64,000 bases of DNA, taken from assembly GCF_023091225.1 (NCBI RefSeq), contig NZ_JAHWXM010000001.1, positions 2,251,813 through 2,315,812 on the forward strand. Direction: 5' to 3'. Positions 19,706-27,148 of this stretch are shown in pieces (within the stretch, counting starts at the first letter, position 1; every line of letters starts with the position of its first letter). The translations under genes and the position numbers were made by a program. The stretch is from Microbacterium galbinum. Lineage in GTDB: Bacteria; Actinomycetota; Actinomycetes; Actinomycetales; Microbacteriaceae. The notes under the pieces are model-generated. The model did no database searches. It saw only the letters and a program-made list of their open reading frames with translations, and was not told the origin of the DNA.

Positions 19706-21097
19706 TCAGCGACGACCGAGCTGCGTGGTGATCTCGGTCACCTGGTTGTAGATGGAGCGACGCTCTTTCATGAGGTCGCTGATCTTCTTGTAGGCGTACA
19801 TCACCGTGGTGTGGTCGCGGTTGCCGAACAGCTGACCGATCTTCGGCAGCGAGAGGCTCGTGCGTTCCCGGCAGAGGTACATGGCGATCTGACGCGCCGT
19901 CGCGATCTGCTGCGAGCGACTCGATCCGTACAGGTCGTCGACGGTGAGCTTGAAGTACTGAGCGGTCGCCGTGATGATGTCGGTCGGCGAGATGATGTTG
20001 TCCTCCGCCGTGTCGACGATGTCTCGCAGCACCGTCTGGGCGAGGGAGATGTCGAGCGCCGAGCGGTTCAGGCTCGCGAAGGCCGAGACACGGATGAGTG
20101 CGCCCTCGAGTTCGCGGATGTTCGACGACACCACGGTCGCGATGTACTCGAGCACCTCGTCGGGGATGTGGAGGGCCTCGCTCTGCGCCTTCTTGCGCAG
20201 GATGGCGATACGCGTCTCGAGGTCGGGCGCCTGCACGTCGGTGATCAGACCCCACTCGAATCGGCTGCGCATGCGGTCCTCGAAGCCGGTGAGGTGTTTC
20301 GGCGCGACATCGCTCGTGATCACGACTTGCTTGTTGTGATCGTGGAGGGTGTTGAAGGTGTGGAAGAACGCTTCCTGCGTCTCGGCGCGACCCTGCAGGA
20401 ACTGGATGTCGTCGATGAGCAGGATGTCGACCTCGCGGTAGCGCGCCTGGAACGCGGCGCCGCGGTTGTTCGCGATCGAGTTGATGAAGTCGTTCGTGAA
20501 CTCCTCGCTCGAGACGTAGCGCACCTTGACTCCCGCGTAGAGGGACTGGGCGTAGTCGCCGATCGCGTGGAGGAGGTGGGTCTTACCCAGCCCCGAGTCG
20601 CCGTAGATGAAGAGGGGGTTGTACGCCTTGGCCGGCGCCTCGGCCACGGCGACCGCCGCCGCGTGCGCGAAACGGTTGGACTGACCGATGACGAAGTTGT
20701 CGAACGTGTACTTGGGGTTGAGGCGCGACTCGTGGCGCAGCGGCGTCGGCTGCTCCATCGGCGACTCGACGCGCACGTTCTCCTGTCGCCCGAAGTCGGC
20801 CACGGCGATGGGGGCGGTGGGCTGCTCGGCGAGCTCGTGGTTGACCACGACGCGGAAAGAGGTGACCTCTTCACCGATGTGGGTGAGGGCCTCCATGATC
20901 GGCAACCGCAGACGCTTGTTGATCTGTGCGGCGGTGAGGTCGTTGGGCACCTCGAGATAGAGGGTGGCCGACATGACCCCTGCCGGGACGGCGAGACTCA
21001 GGAAGCCCTGCAGCTGCGGCGTGACCCGATCGTCATCGACCAGCAACTCCTGCACCGTGGTCCAGATCGGGACGTCGGGCTGGGCAGGTGAGGACAT
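19706..21097 (-). CDS. dnaA: chromosomal replication initiator protein DnaA
   Basis: AAA+ initiator that binds the DnaA boxes and opens oriC. Start set at ATG 21097 (MSSPAQPDVPIWTTVQELL), giving 463 aa that begin in domain I as usual. The frame is open to 21274, but that extension covers a DnaA box and has no homology feature. Walker A is YGDSGLGKTHLLHAIG, Walker B is ILLIDDIQFLQG, and the C-terminal DNA-binding helix is the DnaA signature FGNRDHTTVMYAYKKIS. The interdomain linker is short compared with Streptomyces. It has its own terminator at 19634-19677; DnaA boxes on its upstream side suggest autoregulation. Confidence 0.98.
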   Translation of the reverse strand: MSSPAQPDVPIWTTVQELLVDDDRVTPQLQGFLSLAVPAGVMSATLYLEVPNDLTAAQINKRLRLPIMEALTHIGEEVTSFRVVVNHELAEQPTAPIAVADFGRQENVRVESPMEQPTPLRHESRLNPKYTFDNFVIGQSNRFAHAAAVAVAEAPAKAYNPLFIYGDSGLGKTHLLHAIGDYAQSLYAGVKVRYVSSEEFTNDFINSIANNRGAAFQARYREVDILLIDDIQFLQGRAETQEAFFHTFNTLHDHNKQVVITSDVAPKHLTGFEDRMRSRFEWGLITDVQAPDLETRIAILRKKAQSEALHIPDEVLEYIATVVSSNIRELEGALIRVSAFASLNRSALDISLAQTVLRDIVDTAEDNIISPTDIITATAQYFKLTVDDLYGSSRSQQIATARQIAMYLCRERTSLSLPKIGQLFGNRDHTTVMYAYKKISDLMKERRSIYNQVTEITTQLGRR

Positions 21098-21417
21098 GAC
21101 GCTCCGGGCGGGGATCGGTGAGGGGCTGCGAGACGCGGGTCGCCCCTGTGGATAACTACGGATGCCAACGGTAGTCATCGCAGCCGGGAACGGCAACCTG
21201 CCCTGGAAAATCAACGCGCGTGTTGTGTCACGCCCGGCGTTCGAGGTTGTGGATAATGGCTGTGCGGTACTCACCGATCCACCGCGGCGAAGCGCGCAGA
21301 TTTGCTCTGTGCGCCGCCGCGACGTACCCTTAGTCGGTTGACTTATGCCTTTTCGGCAGTTCCCAAAATTGTCTCCGGTCGCAGTGAATCCGGTGGCAGC
21401 ATTCCCGGAGTGATCTT
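21098..21417. other. dnaA-rpmH divergent intergenic region with two further DnaA boxes
   Basis: 320 bases without a gene. TGTGGATAA is at 21147-21155 and 21248-21256. It must hold the dnaA promoter (minus) and the rpmH promoter (plus). The boxes suit DnaA autoregulation or a bipartite origin. Confidence 0.75.
21302..21330 (+). promoter_or_regulatory. candidate promoter of rpmH-rnpA-yidD-yidC
   Basis: A -35-like TTGCTC (21302-21307), 17-base spacer and -10-like TACCCT (21325-21330), giving a leader of about 80 bases before rpmH. A second TTGACT is at 21338, without a clear -10. Confidence 0.45.
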
Positions 21418-21555
21418 ATGAGCAAGCGCACCTTCCAGCCCAACAACCGTCGTCGCGCCAAGAAGCACGGCTTCCGCGCCCGTATGCGTACCCGTGCGGG
21501 TCGTGGCATCCTCGCCGCGCGTCGTGCGAAGGGCCGCACCGAGCTCTCCGCGTAA
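21418..21555 (+). CDS. rpmH: 50S ribosomal protein L34
   Basis: A 45-aa highly basic protein: [20 protein letters not shown], then [20 protein letters not shown] and a TELSA end. This is the standard L34 pattern. It is the first gene after the dnaA-rpmH divergent region and 6 bases before rnpA, the order conserved in nearly all bacteria. Confidence 0.98.
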   Translation: MSKRTFQPNNRRRAKKHGFRARMRTRAGRGILAARRAKGRTELSA

Positions 21556-21561
21556 TCCGCT

Positions 21562-21909
21562 GTGCTCGCCCGCGCCTATCGGCTGACCCGCGGGAGCGAC
21601 TACCGGTTGGTCGTTCGTCGCGGTTCACGCTGTGGCGGGGCGCGCGTCATCACCTCGATGATGACGACGGATGAGAGCAGGGCCGCGCGTTTCGGCTTCA
21701 TCATCAGCAAGCAGGTCGGCGGGGCGGTGGTTCGAAACACCGTGCGGCGTCGACTCAAAGCTGTGTGCGCCGAAGCGCTGTCGCGCGTACCCCAGGGCAC
21801 GGATGTCGTCATCCGTGCCCTTCCGTCGTCCGCGACCGCGACCTACGCCGAGCTCCAGGCCGATGTCGAGCGCTGCTTCTCCCGACTCGCACCGACGGAC
21901 GCGCGATGA
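21562..21909 (+). CDS. rnpA: ribonuclease P protein component
   Basis: A 115-aa basic protein starting at GTG 21562 (MLARAYRLTRGSDYRLVVRR). It binds RNase P RNA and helps 5' processing of pre-tRNA. The family motif is RFGFIISKQVGGAVVRNTVRRRLK, seen at residues about 36-60, whose conserved RNxxRRxLR helix contacts the RNA. It overlaps yidD by 4 bases. Confidence 0.96.
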   Translation: MLARAYRLTRGSDYRLVVRRGSRCGGARVITSMMTTDESRAARFGFIISKQVGGAVVRNTVRRRLKAVCAEALSRVPQGTDVVIRALPSSATATYAELQADVERCFSRLAPTDAR

Positions 21910-22256
21910 CCGCGCTGCCGGCATCCTCCATCGGGACGGGACACCTGCACACGGGTGACCTGATGCGCAGCATCCCGTTGATCCCGCGCAATCTCGTGCT
22001 CGGGTTCCTCACCGGGTACCGCAAGGTGATCTCCCCGATGTACGGAGATGTCTGTGCGTACTACCCGTCCTGTTCGGCTTACGCTGTAGGTGCGGTGCAA
22101 CAGCACGGTGCCGTGCGGGGAACACTGCTCTCGGCATGGCGCATCCTCCGTTGCAATCCCTGGACCCGCGGGGGCGTCGACGACGTGAAACCGCACGAAC
22201 ACTTCCGCCACGACCTGACCGCCCATGGTTTCGTCGTTCCCGCTCGAAAGGACTGA
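21906..22256 (+). CDS. yidD: membrane protein insertion efficiency factor YidD
   Basis: A 116-aa protein whose ATG overlaps the rnpA stop. The conserved core begins at MRSIPLIPRNLVLGFLTGYR (about residue 20) and contains the YidD motif SPMYGDVCAYYPSCSAYAVGAV, with its invariant cysteines, and CNPWTRGGVDDV. The first 19 residues are an unusual extension; an alternative start in front of the core is possible. It aids YidC-dependent insertion at the membrane. The next gene, yidC, starts 3 bases later. Confidence 0.93.
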   Translation: MTALPASSIGTGHLHTGDLMRSIPLIPRNLVLGFLTGYRKVISPMYGDVCAYYPSCSAYAVGAVQQHGAVRGTLLSAWRILRCNPWTRGGVDDVKPHEHFRHDLTAHGFVVPARKD

Positions 22257-22259
22257 CCG

Positions 22260-23324
22260 GTGGGTCTCGACCTTCTGCTCGCCAGCGTCTCACCGTCGCC
22301 GGCCCCCTCCTCCGGAGGTTTCGATCTGATCGGAACCATCCTCTGGCCGCTCAAGTGGCTGGTCGAGCTGGTGCTCGTCGCCTGGCACTGGCTGTTGACC
22401 GCCGTCGGCCTGCCGGCAGCGTCGGGGATCACCTGGGTCCTGTCGATCGTCGGTCTCGTCATCGTGGTGCGTGCTGCTCTGATCCCGCTCTTCGTGAAGC
22501 AGATCAAGAGCCAGCGAAAGATGATGGAAATCGCTCCTGAACTGCGGAAAGTCCAGGAGAAGTACAAGGGCAAGCGCGACCAGCTCAGCCGTGAGGCCAT
22601 GAGTCGCGAGACGATGGCCCTGTACAAGAAGCACGGCACGACGCCGATGTCGAGCTGTCTCCCGCTCCTCGTGCAGATGCCGGTCTTCTTCTCGCTCTTC
22701 AGCGTGCTCAGCGATGTCACCAAGCACCACGCGGCCGGCATCGGCGGTGTGGGCCTGCTCAACGCCGAGCTCACGGAGCAGTTCTACGACGCGAAGCTCT
22801 TCGGCGTCGCCTCGCTGCACGAGACGCTGGGCAACGCGGTCGACGCCGGCAACACCACGGCGATCATCATCCTGGTCACGCTCGTGGTGCTCATGATCGG
22901 TTCGCAGTTCTTCACCCAGCTGCAGATCATCTCGAAGAACCTGTCGCCCGAGGCCAAGACCGGCCAGGCGTACCAGATGCAGAAGATCATGCTCTACGTT
23001 CTGCCGCTGGGCTTCATCTTCTCGGGTATCTTCTTCCCGCTCGGCGTCGTCGTGTACTGGTTCATCTCGAACCTGTGGACGATGGGGCAGCAGTTCCTCG
23101 TCATCCGCGAGATGCCGACCCCCGGATCCGAAGCAGCCAAGGCCCGCGAGGAGCGCCTCGCTCGCAAGGGCAAGGCGATCGACTCCTCGGGCAAGGTCGT
23201 TCCGATGGCCGCTTACGAGGCCGAGCAGAAGCGTCTGTTCGACGAGGCGGAGAAGGCCAAGGCCGAAGCCCCGAAGCGTCAGCAGCCGGTGGGTAAGAAG
23301 CGCGCGAAGAAGAAGGGCTCCTGA
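22260..23324 (+). CDS. yidC: membrane protein insertase YidC
   Basis: A 354-aa Oxa1/YidC/Alb3 insertase with GTG start. It has no large periplasmic P1 domain, as usual in Gram-positives. Membrane spans lie at about 25-50 and 58-80, then a cytoplasmic helical hairpin (EIAPELRKVQEKYKGKRDQL), then PMSSCLPLLVQMPVFFSLFS and further spans to about 275. The Arg of the groove is in VRAALIPLFVKQ. The basic tail KRQQPVGKKRAKKKGS can bind ribosomes. It overlaps jag by one base. Confidence 0.97.
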   Translation: MGLDLLLASVSPSPAPSSGGFDLIGTILWPLKWLVELVLVAWHWLLTAVGLPAASGITWVLSIVGLVIVVRAALIPLFVKQIKSQRKMMEIAPELRKVQEKYKGKRDQLSREAMSRETMALYKKHGTTPMSSCLPLLVQMPVFFSLFSVLSDVTKHHAAGIGGVGLLNAELTEQFYDAKLFGVASLHETLGNAVDAGNTTAIIILVTLVVLMIGSQFFTQLQIISKNLSPEAKTGQAYQMQKIMLYVLPLGFIFSGIFFPLGVVVYWFISNLWTMGQQFLVIREMPTPGSEAAKAREERLARKGKAIDSSGKVVPMAAYEAEQKRLFDEAEKAKAEAPKRQQPVGKKRAKKKGS

Positions 23325-23815
23325 TGAGCGAGAGCGTGACCGAGAACGTCGAGCCCACGGTGGCCGAGCTCGAGAACGAGGGCGACATCGCCGCGGACTA
23401 CCTCGAAGAGCTGCTCGACATCGCCGACATCGACGGTGACCTGAATCTCGATGTTCGTCAGGGACGTGCGTACGTCTCGGTCGAGGCGGAGGGCGACGGC
23501 CTCACCCTCCTGTCGGCTCCCGACACGGTTCAGGCGCTGCAGGAGCTCACGCGCCTCGCCGTGCAGAGCAAGACCGGATCGTTCTCCCGCCTGATCCTCG
23601 ACATCGGCGGTTCGCGCGACACGCGTCGTCGTCAGCTCGAGACGCTGGTGGATGCCGCTGCAGCGAAGCTCGATGAGGGTGCGTCTCAGGCGTCGCTGCC
23701 CTCGATGTCGAGCTACGAGCGGAAGCTCGTGCACGACATCGCGGCGGAACGCGGACTCGTCTCCGAGTCGTACGGCGAGGGCGCGGACCGTCACACGGTT
23801 CTGCGCCGTCGCTGA
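23324..23815 (+). CDS. khpB: Jag/KhpB RNA-binding protein (KH and R3H domains)
   Basis: A 163-aa protein. Residues about 25-85 form the Jag-type KH domain (YLEELLDIADIDGDLNLDVR, RAYVSVEAEGDGLTLLSAP). Residues about 100-163 form an R3H domain (LPSMSSYERKLVHDIAAERG, ending GADRHTVLRRR). The Jag_N domain found in Firmicutes is absent. The gene lies between yidC and rsmG as in most Actinobacteria. Its partner KhpA is not in this window. Confidence 0.93.
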   Translation: MSESVTENVEPTVAELENEGDIAADYLEELLDIADIDGDLNLDVRQGRAYVSVEAEGDGLTLLSAPDTVQALQELTRLAVQSKTGSFSRLILDIGGSRDTRRRQLETLVDAAAAKLDEGASQASLPSMSSYERKLVHDIAAERGLVSESYGEGADRHTVLRRR

Positions 23816-23828
23816 CATCGAACGATCG

Positions 23829-24473
23829 ATGTCGGATGTACTCGGCATGAGTGGGCTCGAGGTGGAACCAGCCGTTGCGGCCACGCTCTTCGGTGATCGG
23901 ATCGACACCGCACGTGCCTTCACCGACGCCCTCGCCCGTGAAGGAGAACAGCGTGGTCTGATCGGCCCGTTGGAACTGCCGCGACTGTGGACGCGTCACA
24001 TTCTGAACAGCGCGATCGCCGCACCTCTCTTCCACGGCCGTGTCGCCGACATCGGCTCTGGAGCGGGACTTCCGGGTCTGGTGCTGGCGATCGCCCGACC
24101 GGATGTGCACTGGACCCTCATCGAGCCCATGGAACGACGCGTGACGTGGTTGACCGAGCAGGTCGACGAGCTCGGCCTCGAGAACGTGGAGATCCTGCGC
24201 GCTCGCGCCGAGGATGTGGGCCGACCCGGCGCCTTCGACGTGGTCACCGCGCGTGCCGTCAGCGCTCTGCGCACACTGCTCCCTCTCACTGCCCCGCTCG
24301 TGCGCGATGGGGGAGAGGTGACACTCCTCAAGGGGATGAACGCGGCGAACGAGATCGACGCCGCGCAGAAGCAGATCAAGAAGTACAAGCTCAGCGACGT
24401 GCGAGTGGAGGTGCTCGGTGAGGGCGTTCTCCCGGAGATCACCCGCGTGATCCGGGCCTTCGTACGCGCCTGA
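23829..24473 (+). CDS. rsmG: 16S rRNA (guanine-527-N7) methyltransferase
   Basis: A 214-aa Rossmann methyltransferase that puts m7G on 16S rRNA position 527. Start at ATG 23829 (MSDVLGMSGLEVEPAVAATL); ATG 23847 is an alternative. The SAM motif I is VADIGSGAGLPGLVLAIARP, followed by TLIEPMERRVTWL, VTARAVSALRTLLPL and LLKGMNA. The TRHILNSA motif before motif I is typical of GidB. The first parS site begins 8 bases after its stop codon. Confidence 0.96.
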   Translation: MSDVLGMSGLEVEPAVAATLFGDRIDTARAFTDALAREGEQRGLIGPLELPRLWTRHILNSAIAAPLFHGRVADIGSGAGLPGLVLAIARPDVHWTLIEPMERRVTWLTEQVDELGLENVEILRARAEDVGRPGAFDVVTARAVSALRTLLPLTAPLVRDGGEVTLLKGMNAANEIDAAQKQIKKYKLSDVRVEVLGEGVLPEITRVIRAFVRA

Positions 24474-24481
24474 GCGCGGAT

Positions 24482-24495
24482 GTTTCACGTGAAAC
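24482..24495. promoter_or_regulatory. parS site 1
   Basis: Perfect palindrome GTTTCACGTGAAAC, the ParB nucleation site; 8 bases after the rsmG stop codon. Confidence 0.95.
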
Positions 24496-24536
24496 ATCGC
24501 ATCGCCGAGGGAGGGGTCACGCCTGAGGTCGACGAT

Positions 24537-24550
24537 GTTTCACGTGAAAC
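24537..24550. promoter_or_regulatory. parS site 2
   Basis: Perfect GTTTCACGTGAAAC, 55 bases from site 1; upstream of the GNAT gene. Confidence 0.95.
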
Positions 24551-24602
24551 GTCGCGCGGATTCGCTTTAGATCAGAGTGTTCGCGGTCGGGAGGGTATCG
24601 AC

Positions 24603-25046
24603 ATGGGCTGGACGTTGCGCACGAGCACATCGACCGATGCGGCGTGGATGGCCGAGCTGCGCGCCGTGGTGATGCGTCCGGATCTCGAGCGACTCGACAG
24701 GTACGACCCGACCTGGGTGCGTGAACGCTTCCTGAGGGCTTTCGTGCCGGAGAACACCTGGGTCATCGTCCTCGATGGGCGCGACGTGGGATCCGTTGCC
24801 GTTCGCGACGAGCCGGATGCCGTATGGATCGAGCACTTCTATCTGGACCCGAACGTGCAGGGCAAGGGTGTGGGGACTGCGGTGCTCACTCACCTTCTCG
24901 AGAAGCATGACACCGGGCTCCCTTTGCGCCTCAACGTGCTGCAGGGGAGTGCCGCTCGGCGTCTCTATGAGCGTCATGGGTTCAGGCTCGAGAGCGAGGA
25001 TGCCGTGGACGTCTTCATGGTTCGTGGGGGAGTGGAGTCCTCGTAG
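24603..25046 (+). CDS. GNAT-family N-acetyltransferase
   Basis: A 147-aa protein starting at ATG 24603 (MGWTLRTSTSTDAAWMAELR) after a purine-rich GGGAGGG ribosome site. The acetyl-CoA binding motif A is DPNVQGKGVGTAVLTHLLE (about 85-103), and motif B ends LYERHGFRLES. The acceptor cannot be told from sequence. It is the only gene within the parS cluster before parA; parS sites 1-2 lie upstream and site 3 starts 8 bases after its stop. Confidence 0.88.
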   Translation: MGWTLRTSTSTDAAWMAELRAVVMRPDLERLDRYDPTWVRERFLRAFVPENTWVIVLDGRDVGSVAVRDEPDAVWIEHFYLDPNVQGKGVGTAVLTHLLEKHDTGLPLRLNVLQGSAARRLYERHGFRLESEDAVDVFMVRGGVESS

Positions 25047-25053
25047 TTCTGCT

Positions 25054-25067
25054 GTTTCACGTGAAAC
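25054..25067. promoter_or_regulatory. parS site 3
   Basis: Perfect GTTTCACGTGAAAC just after the GNAT gene. Confidence 0.95.
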
Positions 25068-25098
25068 GTCGGTGACTGCTTTCGTGCGTTTCTTGTGG

Positions 25099-25197
25099 GT
25101 GTGGAGGCGGCGTACTCCCTTCGTTCGCAGAGCGGGGACCCTCCCGCTTCGCGGGCCCCTCCCGATGCTCACTCCCGGGAGTACGCCACCTCCACAC
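25099..25197. repeat. 99-bp palindromic element, copy 1
   Basis: Outer arms GTGTGGAGGCGGCGTACTCC and the inverted GGAGTACGCCACCTCCACAC; inner block GAGCGGGGACCCTCCCGCTT. Copy 2 of the same length lies at 26906-27004 in the opposite orientation. Confidence 0.85.
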
Positions 25198-25258
25198 GGT
25201 GGCTTGTAGGCCTGTGCGAGCAGGGAGGAGCGGGCGCTGACGGCCTCTGGACATCTGT

Positions 25259-25272
25259 GTTTCACGTGAAAC
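25259..25272. promoter_or_regulatory. parS site 4
   Basis: Perfect GTTTCACGTGAAAC; 205 bases after site 3. Confidence 0.95.
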
Positions 25273-25507
25273 ATCGTTCTCGATGAAGATCGTTATCTCC
25301 AGTGCGAAGACGTAGGGAGCGGCAGGGTTGGTCGGTTGGGTTGCGGCTCTCGAGTACTTCTCGCTCGTGCGAGGAGCGCTTGAGGCGTTGCTACCCCGCG
25401 AGTTCGTGTCGATGCTCAGGTGAGGGAGCGCACTAAGCTCGCTCAATCTGATGCAGCAGCGCGCGGAGGGCGAGTGCGTTGAGGGGCTGCTGGTGTCGGA
25501 TGGCTTT

Positions 25508-25521
25508 GTTTCACGTGAAAC
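25508..25521. promoter_or_regulatory. parS site 5
   Basis: Perfect GTTTCACGTGAAAC; 249 bases after site 4. Confidence 0.95.
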
Positions 25522-25757
25522 ATCTGGTTAGAAAGCCCGATCAGAGGGTTTGAGGCAGCTGGTGCGCAGTGGTGGTGTTCCCTTCGCTTGTGACTTCGTT
25601 CGCTTCTTCTTGTTTCATGTGGCCCACTCGCGCAGTGATGGCGGGGGTCGCTGGGCCGCGGGTCGCGCGACGATAGGTCCTGGAGCACCCAGTCACCTCT
25701 GCGGTCCACGTCACCTGTCGTTGCGCGTTGCGCCGTTCCCGGGGCTCTGAGGGCGAT

Positions 25758-25771
25758 GTTCCACGTGAAAC
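25758..25771. promoter_or_regulatory. parS site 6 (one mismatch)
   Basis: GTTCCACGTGAAAC; one base differs from the perfect site. 250 bases after site 5. Confidence 0.85.
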
Positions 25772-26257
25772 ATGTGGTGCTGCGGCCGGGATAGCGACGA
25801 ACAGTGGACGGAGTGTGGGGGAGGTGCGGGGACCGGTGGCGCTCGTTTCGGCCCTTCGCCTTTCGGCCCGTCGCCTTGCGCCGCGCCACTTCGCGCCCTC
25901 CGCCCCTCCCCCCGTAGGAGAGCTCGGTGAACCGGAACGAAACGCGGCAAGCCGGCACGAAACGAGGCATGGGGATGCGAAGCGCGGCAAAGCGGGATGA
26001 CGCGAAGCGGGATCGCTCAAAGCAAGACGCAGCGAGGCGAAGCGGGACGAGGGGGACGCCGGGGGGACGCGGGGAAGGGCACGGCGGGAGGCGGCGGGGC
26101 GGCGGTACGGCACGGGTGGACGGGACGGGGCGGGGTGGGGCGGGCGCCGCGTCGCGGGCTACCGCTGCCGGCTGGTGGAGTGCCTCACTTCCGTTCGGCG
26201 GAAGCAATCGGTGATGATCAGAGCTCGAAGCGCCGCAGCTTGGGGCCATCTGACCTT

Positions 26258-26271
26258 GTTTCACGTGAAAC
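26258..26271. promoter_or_regulatory. parS site 7
   Basis: Perfect GTTTCACGTGAAAC; 500 bases after site 6. Confidence 0.95.
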
Positions 26272-26474
26272 ATACGATTCCTCATCGCCGAGACGGCGGC
26301 CGGGGACTGGCGAGGAGCGCGGGGAACGTGGCGAGGAGTGCGGAGCACGTGGCGAGAGAGGCGGGGAGCGTGGCGAGGGGAGGGGAGAGGGGAGAGGGGA
26401 GTGGGGAACGCGGGATGGAGATGACGAGGGAGGTACTGCGCGGGGGCGCGTAGCTGACTGTTCCTCGCTGGCGG

Positions 26475-26503
26475 CCCTTCGTCTCGCTTCGCTCGCTCAG
26501 GGA
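26475..26503. repeat. half copy of the 68-bp CCCTTCGTCTCG repeat
   Basis: CCCTTCGTCTCGCTTCGCTC followed by GCTCAGGGA; only the left half of the palindrome is present. Confidence 0.65.
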
Positions 26504-26550
26504 CCGTGGGTTTCGCCCACCCCGGGCCCGCTAGACACTCATCCCCCTGT

Positions 26551-26564
26551 GTTTCACGTGAAAC
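26551..26564. promoter_or_regulatory. parS site 8
   Basis: Perfect GTTTCACGTGAAAC; 293 bases after site 7. Confidence 0.95.
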
Positions 26565-26843
26565 ACGCATTCAGCCGAGGCGGCTAACACTGCGCCTGTG
26601 CGACTCCGAGCAGTAGGCAACCAACTGACTGGTCCGCTAAGCGAGTCCCCACTACGGCTCCAGAGGAGCGCACCCGCACCTTGAGGCGGAGGTCCGGCAC
26701 GTCAGCTGCAAGAGGTGCATGTCGATGAGGGCGACTCCGGATTGAGGGCACCAACTCCGACAGACGCCAGCCCGGTAGATCGCGAAGTTTGCGAGGGGTC
26801 GCCGGACCCCTGGCCACCGGTGCTCCTCCCGCCGCGCAGCAGT

Positions 26844-26857
26844 GTTTCACGTGAAAC
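26844..26857. promoter_or_regulatory. parS site 9
   Basis: Perfect GTTTCACGTGAAAC; 293 bases after site 8. Confidence 0.95.
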
Positions 26858-26905
26858 GTTGTAGAGATGCCGACACCAACCTCGACTGATTGACGCGATC
26901 GAGCC

Positions 26906-27004
26906 GTGTGGAGGTGAAGTACTCCCGGGAGTGAGCATCGGGAGGGGGCCGCGAAGCGGGAGGGTCCCCGTTCTGCGAACGAAGGGAGCGCTTCACCTCC
27001 ACAC
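26906..27004. repeat. 99-bp palindromic element, copy 2
   Basis: Starts GTGTGGAGGTGAAGTACTCC, ends CTTCACCTCCACAC, inverted relative to copy 1 at 25099. The inner block CGAAGCGGGAGGGTCCCCGT is shared with copy 1 and with the core copy at 31565-31612. Confidence 0.85.
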
Positions 27005-27148
27005 CCCCAGGGGCTACTGCACCCCCACACCCCAAAGAGCACCCAGAAAACCCGAGATACAGCCCCCGGACAGCCCGAGGAACCCCACCCTCGGCGTTCC
27101 GACGTCGGTCCAAGCGATTAGAGTGGAACGCGGCCCCGAAAGGAGTGG

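Larger units (their letters stand above)
25047..27148. other. gene-free parS region (centromere-like)
   Basis: About 2.1 kb with no supportable coding sequence in any frame; open frames here are low-complexity and contain the peptide FHVK that parS itself encodes. It holds parS sites 3-9, two 99-bp palindromic repeats, a half REP-like repeat, and a G/A-rich tract from about 25,920 to 26,430. Confidence 0.75.

Noticed and set aside
21098..21274. 59-residue N-terminal extension of DnaA
   Set aside because: It would place domain I inside the protein and cover DnaA boxes; ATG 21097 gives the standard N-terminus.
25443..27042. Minus-strand frames of 375 and 152 aa in the parS region
   Set aside because: Translations are Pro/Arg-rich low complexity containing the FHVK peptide from parS; no homology features.
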